From positions 62,001 through 126,000 of the forward strand of contig BLJB01000043.1 of assembly GCA_013423325.1 (NCBI GenBank): 64,000 nucleotides of DNA, written 5' to 3'. This DNA is from Usnea hakonensis. Lineage: Eukaryota; Ascomycota; Lecanoromycetes; Lecanorales; Parmeliaceae. The notes under the pieces were generated by a model. It had not been told where the DNA came from, ran no database searches, and worked only from the letters and a program-made list of their open reading frames with translations. A program made the translations under genes and the position numbers. Of the stretch, positions 43,482-55,432 are shown in pieces (positions within the stretch are counted from its first letter, which is position 1; the number at the start of each line of letters is the position of its first letter).

Positions 43482-45355
43482 GTCGTCTCCAGGATCCTTT
43501 AATAATTCTTCTCCTCCACTGGCTCGCCGCCTTTTGCGACGCCAGCATATGAGGGCCGACAGCTTGAGAGATTTACGGGATGAAAAGGCGAATCACGTCG
43601 CATTGATGGATGTGGATGATAATCATGGGTGGAGTGGTAGTAATTCATGCGCGTGGCTGATTTGAGGGAGTGGGGCAGAGCAGCGTGTCAACGGCGGAAA
43701 GTTCGAATCGGTATTCGGTAGTAGGTTGCGACCGGATGTGTTGTAAGCGATCTTATTCTTGTTCAATGATTGTTAAGTACTCTAGCTCAAGCTCTTTGGT
43801 ACAAGTGCTGAATGAATGAAAGCGAAGAAGAGACTCGAGTGAGTTGGAGACAACAATAATGTCAAGTGAGCAAAGCAAGGATTTGTCGGCTGAGGGCGGG
43901 CCTTGACCGGGACATTGATCTTATGACATGTGGTTGATGATTGATGATAGAGTAAGGTAGGTACTTGTAACTTACTTGTGGCTCTCGATAGGTGGTGACT
44001 GGTGGAGACTGGAGCATCTCTGGGAGTGATTGGGTTACGGGTAGATTACTTGCGGAAGGTGATTTGTTGAAAGTTCGCACCAATGAACGGCGGCTTGGCG
44101 CTACTTGACCCAGCACTTGACCGGATTGTAACCAAGTCCTTCCCCTGATTCTGACTTTCTGAAGGCTTCTGGGAGTGGGAGCACGCGAGGTGAAATGAAA
44201 TACTAATGTCAAAAGTATCCTTGCTAGACACGGGAACCGCTTTTCAACGCTCCAAACATGCAAGTCGTTCTGTTATTAGCAGACGACGATGCGAGATGCT
44301 GCCTCGACCAAGAGATCGCTTTTTCATTGGTCAAGGTTTTAAAGGAATCAGGGGCCTGCATCTGGGCTTGCTTGGCCGCATCGTGTTAAGGTAGGTACTT
44401 GTAGTAAGCAGTACTCGTACCTTAGTACCTACCTGTCTAATTGAATTGCTTGTCTGACTGTCTCCTTTTTCTCTTCCAACTAAGATACTTAGTAAAAGGG
44501 GTATTTCTGAATAAGAACAATCACATAATCATATAATCCCGAACAATGGGATTTTATTAAAATTGCTGTCTCAACTAGTTAGCTGTGACCTTTGCGGACT
44601 AAAGCACGTACTACCTAGAATCTACTTTGAGGTACTTAAGATCGATAGCTTGCACCAAATCGATTGTGGGACAATTTAGCGGACCAATCGTCCCCTTCCT
44701 TTACTTAGGTACTACGTACTATGATTGAAAAATCACTTCACAGAATCACAGACCATAGTACTTAGTATGTACCAAGAAAATAATCATGTATTCTGTCTGC
44801 CTCTGCTTATCCAGAAACGAGCCTCACGTATGCGTCTATTCATTCTCTTTTGATGAGCCTCTATCACGCCAATAACCATTTCTTTCTCTCCTGCCATATA
44901 CGTACCATTCCTGCCAATAATGACTCCCCAGTTGCCATGTGTCCAACGAAAAATGTATCGCTGGCCCTGATCCCCTAACGCCTTCGCTCTAGACAATTGT
45001 TGGCTTCGTTGGAGCTCTTCCTAGACCAACAATGTCTGCTTCATGCAGTACTGTCGAAAACATCGCTCCTCGTCGATGCCGTCATGAGTGTAGATGGAAA
45101 AAAAAAAAAGGAACTCCCTGCTGATGCTGCTCGCCATGGATGTAGATGGTATCGCGACAAGAAAAGTTGTGCCGCTATGCTTTGTTTAATGGAAGAGTGA
45201 TTGGATGTACCGATGGGTAGTGTAGATATTAAGTGCGAACATGTAGAGATGAAGCGGTGTTGTAGGATTCTTCATACGTGCCAGCCGGTGGTGATGGTAG
45301 TAGTAATCATGACGATGACGATGGCGGTGGTGGCGGCTGGTCTGAGGTAACTACC
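43482..45355. other. Intergenic region
   Basis: Nearly 1.9 kb with only short frames. The left part (43482-44300) is the upstream region of the disordered protein gene, and a 133-residue minus frame in it has no family. AT-rich and TACCT/GTACT-rich stretches fill 44380-44770. No RNA gene recognised. Confidence 0.5.
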
Positions 45356-46875
45356 TTAGATATGAAGGACCTTGATGCCCATGTCGATTACGGGGGTATT
45401 CTGGTTCTGTTTCTGAGTTGCAGTGTATAGTGCACTGTTTGGATGTGCACCAGCGAGACGAGCTGCTTTCAGAGATGCAAGTCGGTCGCGTTCATCCCGA
45501 GTAATTAGCCGCTTCCGTGGCTTCGCGATCACTCGTGGCTTTGGGGTCTTCTCGGCATCGGCATCGTAATCCCCAGCATTCGACTGTACGCTGGAGTTGC
45601 TGGAATGTTGGGCAGGCTTCTCGGCCTGCTTCTTGGGTTGAGAAAGCCTCAAGCGGATTGGGCCTGGTTCGGCTTTGGGAACAGTCGAGCAGTCTGATGC
45701 CGATGTGGACACAGATGCAGATTCGGGATCTTTGTATGTACCATCATTGCGCCAATCCTCTTCCTCGGTTTCATCTGGGTCATAAGATATCTCTCCTTTG
45801 AGGTTCGTGAGAGCAGTGGAAAGTTGGGTGGGATCTGGGGAGAGCATGTTGGCCTCCTTCGTTCGGACAGCGAGATTTTGCTTCGGTTTCCCGTGGCCAA
45901 GAGGCTGACTGGGACGGCGGTTCTGCTTCTTTGTAGGCTTCTGTTCCATGTATTCGTCGCTGTCTGCATCACGTTCGATACTGGAGCTACCGCCGCTGCT
46001 TTGAGACGAATCCGGCAAGAGACTGGAGACAGCATTGTCAACGTTTCCCTTGTAATCCTGTAATGCCTTCTTGATGGCAGCGCGGTCGGCGAGGAAAGGC
46101 AATGACCGCACGACTTCTTCGACCATCCACGGCTTGACGTAGGTAAAATTGGCGAGCTCTGCGTTCATCTCTGCTTCAGCCTCAGCGGAGGGTTTGGCAA
46201 TGTCGACGTTGGGGGAACCAGCGTGAGGACCAGCAATGTTGCGAATGGACGAATAGTGCTCCCATGACTATGCACTATGTTAGATTGGGCCCCGCTATGT
46301 CTTGGTACATTACTTACATGGTGAACGATGCACAGCATTGGGGCCGTCTCTCCCTCTGCTTTCTCGCACCTGACGTAATAGAAGAAACGTCCCTCCTCTG
46401 AAAAGATCATTATGTCCACTTTATAGGCTTCAGCAAAAGCGATGATTTCCAAATTGTCCCCATAGACGCCTGTCTTGGCCATTGTCTTCATGTGCTGTTT
46501 GTACGCAGCGTCCACTTCTTCAGGAGTCGGTCCGGCAGCGATAGCAGAAGTTGCAAGGGAGCCATGGTTTTTGCGTTTTGGGTTTCGACGAGAGCCACCA
46601 CCAGGATGGACGACAAGGAATGATTTGAAGCGGTCAGGGTTGTTCGTCATGTACTGAACGGTAGCGTCACGAAGTTCTGTACTACATGACTGGTCTCCGT
46701 GCAGTTGATCAGAAAGGGCGTTGAATAGACAATTTCCTGCCGAATTCTCTCAGTATGGATTTATTGGATTTGTGGAAACAGCAAGCAATGGATTGGAACT
46801 CGTACCGTTCCCGACGGTATCAGCGGCGTATAAGCCAATAGCTTTGAGCTCAGGAAATTCATTCTTGCGTCCCAT
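45356..46875 (-). CDS. OTU-domain cysteine protease (deubiquitinase-like)
   Basis: Exons 46875-46806, 46736-46318 and 46267-45356 give exactly 466 residues. The OTU core lies at about 1-180: VGNGNCLFNALSDQLHG with the nucleophilic Cys, SFLVVHPGGG, GVYGDNLEIIAFAEAYKVDI and the catalytic His in WEHYSSIRN, the layout of OTUD3/OTU-type ubiquitin hydrolases. A UBA-like segment around 200-240 (VEEVVRSLPFLADRAAIKKAL) may bind ubiquitin. The rest is disordered and ends in a basic helix (RLITRDERDRLASLKAARL). OTU proteases normally have Asp three residues before the Cys (DGNC); here the codon split across intron 1 leaves Asn (NGNC). The enzyme could still work with weakened polarisation of the His. 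Cytosolic or nuclear location is expected. Confidence 0.88.
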
Positions 46876-47721
46876 GATTGGGGTGATGAGCGAGTATAGG
46901 AGAGATTGTTGTGTGAAGGTGACGGAGTAACAGTGGGGAGGTGGAATGAAATGTATGGCGGAAATGTGGGAGTAAGGTAGAGTACGTGGTAAGATGGTAA
47001 GGATGGAAAAGGTTGTGGTTCACATGAGCGAGAGTGGTGGGGGGATAATGGATTAAATTAAAGAATATGAGTGCAATAGAGGGGGTTGGTCTTTTCACTT
47101 CCCAGTAGGAAGTTGTCATTCACATGAAGGTGAATGAAGAGGTTGGTATATTTCCATTTCATTCACACGTGAGGCATCACCACTGCGTGATGAGTCTCGG
47201 AACCCCCTTCGGACTTTGGCTTTATCTCGCTCGCTACGAGTAATATACCTTGCTTTACCTTAAGCCTAAAGGTACTTTACGGAGTACTACGGTGTACCTC
47301 AGGTACATTGAGCTAAGTTATTTCCTGAATGTGCGGCTCATAGGGCTGAAGATATCCCACTCTTTCGCCGAATTTGCTCTACCGAGGTACTCTATTTCGT
47401 ATTTTTAATGCATGTTGCCGTTATTCAGTACGAGGACATCTCCGTAACAGGAGCCTTTGTTTTGGAGACGACTGTAGGATACTGTCAGTTGGTGAAACTC
47501 ACCTGTCAGAGAGTCATCTGTAGAGCTCAGTCGAGAGCCTTGTCTATAACCCACCCTGTTAAGTACTTTATGCAAGCTCCCACTTTGAAAACTCAAACTC
47601 GCGGACCCGCACTTTGGATTTTCCACACTTTGATTTCACTTTCTTAGCAATTGAGTCAGTATTAGAGCCATAGGAGTATTTGTTGATGTGAAACTTGAGA
47701 GAAGGTTCGTCTAGATGAGAA
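46876..47721. other. Divergent intergenic region
   Basis: Separates the OTU gene (minus) from D-amino-acid oxidase (plus) and must contain both promoters. TACCTTA/GTAC-rich stretch around 47245-47310. No supported gene. Confidence 0.5.
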
Positions 47722-49099
47722 ATGGCCGAAAGTCGAATTGTTGTAGTTGGGTAAGACGCTGAAGGAAGACCCGCTCTCCACCCACGCCACCACAAATCTG
47801 ACACTGTCCGCCACCGTAGCGCAGGCGTGGCAGGTTTAACGACAGCCCTTCTATCGTCTAAAAATCCCCATTACAAGATTACTGTGGCTGCAAAGCATAT
47901 GCCAGGTGATTACGATATAGAATACGCATCTCCCTGGGCTGGTGCGGATTATCTACCGTTAGTGACAAAGCCTCTCTTCCGCTTCGTTTTGGCTTACCGT
48001 CTGTACGATGATCGCTGACAACCCTGTAGGGTTTCTACTCCAGGGACTGAGGCTGCAGAGTGGGACAAGAATACCTGGCCGGAACTGGAAATATTAGCCA
48101 GATGTTCGCCAGAGGCTGGTGTGCATTTTCAAGGTCTTCGCCCTCGTCTTATCTATATTCCCTACGCTTAAATCCCTTAGATGCCTTTTTATATAGTCGT
48201 AGTAAGGACTTTGAGGACAGCGAGGGTTCCGCACTGGGCAAGGCCATGTCCTCAGATCCATGGTACAAAGACATTGTACCAAACGTATGAGGATCCCCTA
48301 TGATTTCGATCTGATGTCGTTGACGCAATCTAGTTCAAAAAGCTTTCCCGAAACCAGCTTCCTTCAGGATATGATGATGGAGCTTGCTTCAAATCCGTCT
48401 GCATCAACACAGCCGTGTATCTTCCATGGCTTACATCACAGTGTCTGAAAGCGGGCGTCGTCTTGAAGCGCGGGATATTCGGGCATATTTCTGAGGCTGC
48501 ACACGCGCATCACTCGGGCCAGAAAGCAGACTTGATTGTCAATTGCACTGGGCTTTCAGCGGGCAAACTTGGTGGCGTTGTAGATAAGTGTATGGTACCC
48601 GCTCGGGGACAAACAGTACTCGTTAGGAATGAGGCCATCGGTATTGTCGGCGGCTCTGGGACCGATGACAGCGATGATGAGGTCTGTTACGTCATTCCTA
48701 GAGCTGCGGGTAAGAATTTCTAAAGCTTATCATCACGAGTATATCAGGAATTAACATCTTATAGGCGGAGGTACAATACTTGGTGGATGTTATCAAGAAG
48801 GCAATTGGGACTCCCAATTTGATCCGAACTTGGCAAACAGGATTATGAAACGAGCTGTAGAGCTCTGTCCTTCTCTGACAGGCGGCAGAGGTGTCGAGCA
48901 CCTCAGTGTCATTCGTCACGGCGTTGGACTACGACCAGTTCGTCTTGGCGGGACCCGGCTCGAAAAAGAAAAGATCAAAGGGGTTTGGGTTGTCCATAAT
49001 TACGGTCACGGTGGTTACGGGTATCAGTCATCCTATGGCTGCTCTGAAGCTGCTGTGAAGCTTGTGGGAGAAGCATTAGGTGTTCGCGCAAGACTCTAG
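47722..49099 (+). CDS. DAO: D-amino-acid oxidase, FAD-dependent, peroxisomal
   Basis: Six exons (47722-47750, 47820-47957, 48030-48133, 48181-48284, 48334-48709, 48765-49099) give exactly 361 residues. It opens with the FAD dinucleotide motif VVVGAGVAGLTTALL and the DAAO hallmarks PGDYDIEYASPWAGADYLP and TPGTEAAEWDKNTW. The active-site region follows with GVGLRPVRLGG and VHNYGHGGYGYQSSYGC. It oxidises D-amino acids to imino acids with H2O2 production, and fungi use it to feed on D-amino acids. The protein ends ARL, a PTS1-type peroxisomal signal of the [SAC][KRH]L class, as expected for an H2O2-producing enzyme. Two candidate acceptors in intron 3 exist; only that at 48179-48180 keeps the family sequence FQDAFLYSRSKD. 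Confidence 0.93.
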
Positions 49100-50787
49100 A
49101 TCTGCTATGGTGACCTGCAAATCGCAATGACGACCGTCGAAGAATAACACCACAGATCGACTTGGGAGGGAAGCGATGGATTGGCTTGACATCATCTTTG
49201 AAGACTGTATTCGTAGATGCCTACCAGGCGAGAGTCGCTACAATCTTCAGTCGTGCTTTGCTTCGAGAGAACCAAGACTAGGAGCTTTGCGAGGTTAGAC
49301 GAGAGACGCAGAGACTACTGGTCTGGCTGCTCCACCTCGTGCCCTATTCAAGTGTTCACCGACGACTGACAGTAGTACCTTTTGATATTGGCATGGGAGA
49401 ATGAAAAGCGCTGCTTGGCAAAGCAAGTATTGACATTAAGCATAGACTCGTTGAGGCTGAACCCCACGAGCCTCACCATCAGCCTCCGGGCCGTCTTTGC
49501 GGCCCAGGGAACCTTGTTCTGTACAAAATGCTGCATGTTTGCGAATCCGACCAATCACCATGTAAATTTCGGCGCCGCCGCAAACTAGAAGTAGATTCGC
49601 CAAGCTCTCCGGCGTACGCCTCTCTTTTGAAGACCTGAATTGTAGTCTTGATCCACCGGCGACATTCCATAGCTGTATATGCTCACTCTCGCCATTTGCA
49701 ACAAGATTGTCCAAAATCTGCAAACCTCAATCTTCATATGAGATTGATTCGGCGCAATTTGATCAATACCTCTCTCACCAAAATCTTACTATGCCTTGGA
49801 TTTGCTATTATTCAAATCTCCCTCAACATGTCAGTGGCATTCACGATCGTCCAGAATCCAAAACCTATCTTTCTTTCGGTCTGTCTCTGAAACAATCGAT
49901 TAAGACGTGAGTCTCAGAATTGGAAATCTGGTACACCGTAGTGATTTTTGCGTGGTAATGTGGCCGATTTAACTTTAGACAGAGGTTTTGACATACAGGA
50001 TTGAGCCTCCTCTTAGGCAGGTGGACGCCAATTTATACAGGACTGTCCGCAAATAGCGGAGGACTATACGTAGCCGGCCTGAACAAGATGATTTCCTGCA
50101 ACAACGATGCTCAAACATTAGCTATAGTGCCTACAATGGCTGATGGACATCGACGTTGTAATAGCGGCTGGATTGAGAATAAGGTGGCCGAACGGTCATT
50201 TTTGTGCTAGGTCAACATCCGCGAGATCGCAGAATTCAAGATCTCACAAGGTCAAAGTACATTCAGTGAGACGCCAGATTTCCTTTTCATAGCATGGTAT
50301 TGAAGGCCGTGTCGACAGATATGTCTCGAGAGCATCAGGATCTCCCTGCCCCTAAGATCGAGGTTGTATTTCCACTTCTCGCCTCGAGCAAGTCGAATCA
50401 TAGTAGGAACTTCAAAACCTTCGCTGTGTTTTTCTGACACTACTATACTTGTAGAGGATTCTTCTGTTCTTGCAATGATTATAGGACTATGCTACGCGGA
50501 AATGGTGCAGCTGATCAGAAATGTATGGCCACCAGGTGCCCACTTGTAACGTGCCAAGCCGCGCTAGTCTTAGATGCGCGAGGCCTTGCCAAGCTTGAAG
50601 ACTTTACCTTACCTGGAGCTTTTGGCGCCCAACCTCTTCCAAGCTCACAATAATACTTGAGTATTGCCCACGACTTCTACATAAACTTTCTCCTTCGCTC
50701 TCTCTTCTCATATTGCCCTTGAGCAATCGGCATATTTGGCGTGGCATACAACCACTGATACTTGACCCTATCATCGCACCGCTCAGG
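49100..50787. other. Intergenic region with a possible gene relic
   Basis: No complete gene. A coding-looking patch at about 49648-49910 is listed separately; sequence after it holds stops in all frames. The right end is the promoter of the TVP15-like gene. Confidence 0.5.
49648..49910 (+). pseudogene. Possible relic of an unidentified gene
   Basis: A stretch of about 65 codons reads protein-like (SYEIDSAQFDQYLSHQNLT, then MPWICYYSNLPQH and SFGLSLKQSI). It has no start codon context and is followed by multiple stops, with no splice donor that rescues it. It might be one exon of a decayed gene. The family is unknown. Confidence 0.25.
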
Positions 50788-51505
50788 ATGGATCTCTCAA
50801 ACATCTGTAAGTTTCCAGCCTCTTCAAGATGCGATTCGGTCGCGCAAAAGTGTTGCGCGATGACCTCGCTTGTACGCATCAATTACTAAAGTCAGGTTCT
50901 CTCATGGTAGTTCGGCTAGTCAATCTAGCTGTTGGCGGTTTGATGATTTTGGGAGGCATAGGGCAGTTTTTCCCAATCGGCTTGTAAGGCGTCCATCGTG
51001 CCCTGAGAGATATTTCAGCTGATTCTTTGCGATAGCCAGAGCGCTATCGTTGGGTGCTACGTTATTATTTTCGGAGCCGGTTAGCCCTACGCGATCTACC
51101 GCTCGAGGCCCCATGCTGACGATTGGACATACAGCAACCCTCTTACTCGAATTCCAGATCCCGCCCTATATGTCGAGATGGGCGCCATTCCTTTTTAGCT
51201 TTCTCGGTCGCGGCATATGTGAGTGGGGGTAAAAAGCTTGTCGGTATTGAGAACTGGGTCTGACGCAGAGCGCCAGTCTACATCTTCGTCGGAACGATAC
51301 TACTCCAAGAGAGATACCTTCGAATCATCCCTGGTTCGATGGTCGCCATCGTTGGTGTGGGCTATTGCGTACTAGAGTACATCCCGTCGATTGAACCGCC
51401 ACAGAATATGAGAGACGCCAGTGGCGGTGAAGTAAGGCTTTGAACCCTTCCTGCTAAGTCACGTCAACTTATTCTTTGCGACAGTGGGGAGCCGAGCAAG
51501 TATGA
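50788..51505 (+). CDS. TVP15: TVP15-like / COPI-associated Golgi membrane protein
   Basis: Six exons (50788-50806, 50896-50983, 51036-51079, 51135-51218, 51277-51431, 51485-51505) give exactly 136 residues. Short exons of 19, 88, 44, 84, 155 and 21 nt join without a stop. Four hydrophobic segments are visible: LVNLAVGGLMILGGIGQFF, SAIVGCYVIIFGAG, FLFSFLGRGIFYIFVGTI and MVAIVGVGYCVLEYIP. This matches the COPI_assoc family, which includes yeast Tvp15, a small multi-span protein of late Golgi vesicles with an unclear role in trafficking. The GRG motif between the middle helices is typical. The last exon encodes only WGAEQV. Intron 1 is 89 nt, and the others are short. Confidence 0.9.
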
Positions 51506-52572
51506 GACTCTAGGAAGGAGGAAATATACGGAAGGGAAAAGGGGATGAAGAATACTGCGCTTTCATACTTCCGAGCTTCCTGTCCAATACTGATATGCTA
51601 GTTCTACGGCTGTGAGAAAGAAGGCTTGTTGTACTAGTATTAGGTGGAGATTTCTTGATTGGGACGTGGTAGTTTCCTGAGCTATAGTCGTATTATATCG
51701 GTTGAGCAATGTAGAAAAGAGAGTGCCTTTTTTCGAGACTCCGAGAAGCTTTCCCAAGGCGGAAAGGTGGAATTTGGCAGCACTCGGGTTGACACAGTTT
51801 AATCTTATCAGCTGAATGTGATGAAGTACTTACTTAAAGTATGAGCAAGGCATTGACAGCCAATGAGAGACGAGTCAAAGCTCATTATTAATGCAATCCG
51901 GGGAATTAGTGTGGCTTAGGCTCGCATCACGCGAATAGAGTAAATGCAAGCGAATCCGATCGGCTGGATCAGCCAAATGATAGTGAAAGGGCTAAGAATT
52001 CAGGCGCCTTTTACAGGTTCGAGTATGCCGATACGCCGATAGCCTGATTCGCCTGATACTTTAGATGATGGTGATACGCTCAGGTACGAACAAACAACTC
52101 CACATGTCTTTTTTAAAGTGCCTAGTCATCCATCTCCTTTCGGTCTTGATAGATCCTGCCATTTGATCTGCATCCACACATCTTTGAGGAAAGGCCAAAT
52201 CCTCTTTTCCAGAAAAAGTATATCAACCGCGGACTCGCGCTTGGGCTCGGACCCACAACATTGATCTGTAAAGTAAGATTCACTCTTTTCCCTCACCTGC
52301 AAGAACCATGGCAAGCTACTTGAAGCTAAGCTGTTCTGCTCATTAGTCTCCCTCATGCCTTAACGAGACATAGCCCTTGATTTCTCCGAGGCCATACCGT
52401 TTTAACCGCGCTCTCCGCAATCTTTTCTGCCTACAACATTCACAGCGCAGGCCTCTAAACCTCCCCCTAACCTTATCGAGCTTTCCTTCAACACCACCAT
52501 CCTTACAGATCTACCCGTTCGTGCATCAGGATGAGACCATAAAGACGCTTCATCGAACCGGCGGGATCAGAT
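51506..52572. other. Intergenic region upstream of sre
   Basis: Probable promoter of the GATA repressor. A 76-residue minus frame at 52126-52356 has no recognised family. The sequence atcagatat lies directly before and across the sre start codon at about 52567-52575. Confidence 0.5.
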
Positions 52573-54553
52573 ATGGGTTCGCAGGAGACTTCGATACTAC
52601 AGCAGCAGTACCCCAATTTTTCGGCGCAGTCGGATGTTGATTTCGAAGCGGCGGAACAGCTTCTACAGCATTCACGGAGAGGACGAGAAGGCAATGGAGA
52701 CAGCACGTCTGCCTCTGCGATGGATCTGGAAGCGTCTACAACAAATGATGCGAGGTCAGGTGGGGAGCAAGGGCTTGAAGATGAATCTTTAGAGAATGGG
52801 AGTGAGAATGGAGACTTTCACCTACAAGAACGTCTTGCGGACTCACAATATGCCCCAATCAACAACCAACCTCTTCTAGGTCAGGTCTGCAGGTACGCAC
52901 ACGGTTGCGCCATCTAAATGTGAGATTACTGTATAGGGTAGGAGACTGACAAACGATATGTAGTAATTGCGCCACTACACGCACACCGCTTTGGCGTCGA
53001 TCGCCAAATGGTTCGACTATGTGCAACGCTTGCGGATTGTATGCAAAGGCACGGAACACATCTAGACCAACGAACATGAAGAGACCCTCTTCAAACCCTG
53101 TGTCGGCGCACGGCTCGGAAATGGATCACCAGGAGCCTACACGAAGTGTCTCCCCTTTGGCAAATGACCTGGAACATCATCACCGGTCGACCTACGTCGC
53201 AGCAGGCCAGATACCCAAAGGCTCGTGTCCAGGAGGAGGTCACTGCAATGGTACTGGAGGTGCAGATGGGTGCAATGGCTGTCCAGCGTTCAACAACCGA
53301 GTCTCGAAGACAACGCAAGTCGTCTACAACCCCGTATCGGGCTCTGCAACCCCAATCGATCATCAGCAAGGCGATGAACCGTATGCTGCTAACACACCCC
53401 ATGAGGACAGCAGTCCACGAGCCTCACTTTCACAGGATACCTCTATAATCAACCAAGGTACTACAAGTCTTGTACTTTCTTGTCAAAACTGCGGCACAAC
53501 CATCACGCCTCTCTGGCGAAGAGACGAAAGCGGCCGAACGATATGTAACGCTTGCGGTAAGAAATTCGTCCATGATTTCAATCGCACCTTGGCTAATTCG
53601 TTCCAGGGCTGTATCACAAACTCCATGGCGTACATCGACCAGTCGCAATGAAGAAATCTGTTATCAAGCGGAGAAAAAGAGTTGTGCCAGCTACCAACGA
53701 GCAAGATCCAAAGGCGGCCCAATTGTCAACTTTTCCCGTCTCACCGTCGCCTACTCCACAACACAACGAAAGTCACGAATTACGGGGAAAGCAGCGAGCT
53801 TATTCAAGCATGGAAACCGGGCCTCTCAACCTTGACCTTCGGCCAACCCCGGGTCATCTCGATAGCCCCGAAGTCCGGAATAGACAGCGCATTGAGTCCA
53901 GTATGAATCCCAATAGTCCTGCGAACCTCACTCTCCGCCAGCACGAGCGGCAGTCGGACCACCATCATTACGAACCGCCTCCTATAGGGGTAGATTTCAC
54001 AGGCTATCAACTAAACCAACGAGAGGATCAACGACGGCGACCATCGAGCCATCCGCAACAGAACCTTCCCCCTCTATCCAGCATGCATGATCCATCTATA
54101 CATCGTCCGTCCGACCCTGGGTCGTATCCAAGGTTAAGCCCACTCCCTGGCTCTTCGTCTCGGAAGCGAAGCCATTCAACCACCGACCAAGACAACCCTT
54201 CTCCCTCTACCCCAGAAAGTGGAAGCGCAAAACGTCTTAGCTCTATATCGTCCATTCTGAACCATCCCCAATCCGCGGTTGAGGATATGCCAATCGATCC
54301 CAATCTGTCTGGCATAGGCCAGCAGCAACCTCAGCAGCCGCCGCCACTACATCGACATTCACATCCAGAATCTCAACCGCAACGATATCAATTACTGCCT
54401 CCTAACAACGGGCCTAGGCAAAGCACGAGCAGTGATCCAGGTGGGTGGGAGTTGAGGGAGAAGAGGGCAAAGCTGAGGATGGATGTGGAGCAAATGAGGT
54501 CAGAGCTTCGAGCCAAGGAACGGGAGCTTGAAGAGCTGGGTGGAGATGGTTGA
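52573..54553 (+). CDS. sre: GATA-type repressor of siderophore and iron-uptake genes (SRE/SreA/Urbs1)
   Basis: Exons 52573-52892, 52964-53556 and 53607-54553 give exactly 619 residues. Two GATA zinc fingers of the C-x2-C-x17-C-x2-C form are present: CSNCATTRTPLWRRSPNGS near 106-130, and CQNCGTTITPLWRRDESG near 290-315, continued in exon 3 by LYHKLHGVHRPVAMK. Between them is the Cys-rich block CPGGGHCNGTGGADGCNGC, diagnostic for SRE-type repressors and thought to sense iron. A coiled coil (LREKRAKLRMDVEQMRSEL) closes the protein, as in Neurospora SRE and Aspergillus SreA. Known members bind ATCWGATAA and repress siderophore genes when iron is plentiful. No siderophore gene lies in this window. 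The intron inside the second finger splits its codon for the Gly after CNAC. Confidence 0.95.
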
Positions 54554-54709
54554 ATGCATTGTATAGACATTTTGACACTCAGGAATTATACCAATAGTCA
54601 TACATTGGAACCGAGGGGCGTAGCACGCAACTCAGGCATTATTTCTGGAAGTGCTAGTTACGCTCCGCTTCAAGCAAGTTATCGTACAGCTAAGTTCTGG
54701 TCACAATCT

Positions 54710-55432
54710 TTAAGCTGCAGCGGATTTCGGCTTCTTAGTCCCATACTTTGATCGCGCAGTGATTCGATTGCCAACCCCCCCCTGTTGATAGTATTAGCAC
54801 ATCTCACCAGATACATAGCATTGTTGTCTGCAACCTACCACATCCATGGCTCCTCTAACGAGATGGTATCTCACACCAGGACAATCTTGGCTCCTTCCCC
54901 CCCTTACCAGCACGACACTATGCTGCTGCACATTATGCCCTATATCACAACCAAATTAGCCAAGGATTCCTGTCATCAAACACACGAACGCCTCTGAAGC
55001 TCCCCCATCTCCTAATCCTCCCACTACCCGTTCTCCTGCGTTCCCACCCTCCCACCACCAACCCAATAAAAAGAAAACATTCAACCCACCTTCCCCGGGT
55101 ATACGACAACTAACCGTCCTTCCACTACTCAACCTCACTTTCGCCACCTTCCTCTCTGCGGAATTCGGCTTCTTGGGCTTGAAATTGTTGATCACCCGCA
55201 AACAGACGCCTTTCATATGGGGCCTGTTCACCAGGGCTGGCGACACGGGGTGGCGGGCGCGTTGGGGCTGGCGGGGTTTTCTGAGTACTTGCATGAGGGT
55301 TGTGGAGAGGGGGGTGGTGATTGAGAGGGGGCGGTGTGTCGTGAGGATGGGAGAGCTTTTGCGGATTGATGGTAGGGTGGGACGGGGTAAGAGGGAGGGG
55401 AGGAGGCGCGGGAGATCGAGAATTGGTGGCAT
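54710..55432 (-). CDS. MRPS12: Mitochondrial small ribosomal subunit protein uS12m
   Basis: Exons 55432-55090, 54939-54839 and 54781-54710 give exactly 171 residues. After a mitochondrial presequence (PPILDLPRLLPSLLPRPTL, Arg- and Ser-rich) the uS12 sequence is unmistakable: MKGVCLRVINNFKPKKPNS, ERKVAKVRLSSGR, RIPGEGHN, QHSVVLVRGGRSQDCPGVR, YHLVRGAMDV, and SKYGTKKPKS at the end. The decoding-site loop residues KPNSA and PGVRYH are kept. It sits in the decoding centre of the mitoribosome. The gene runs convergently towards sre, whose stop is 156 bp away. The last exon starts inside a run of eight C on the top strand, so a one-base length error would break the frame. Confidence 0.93.
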
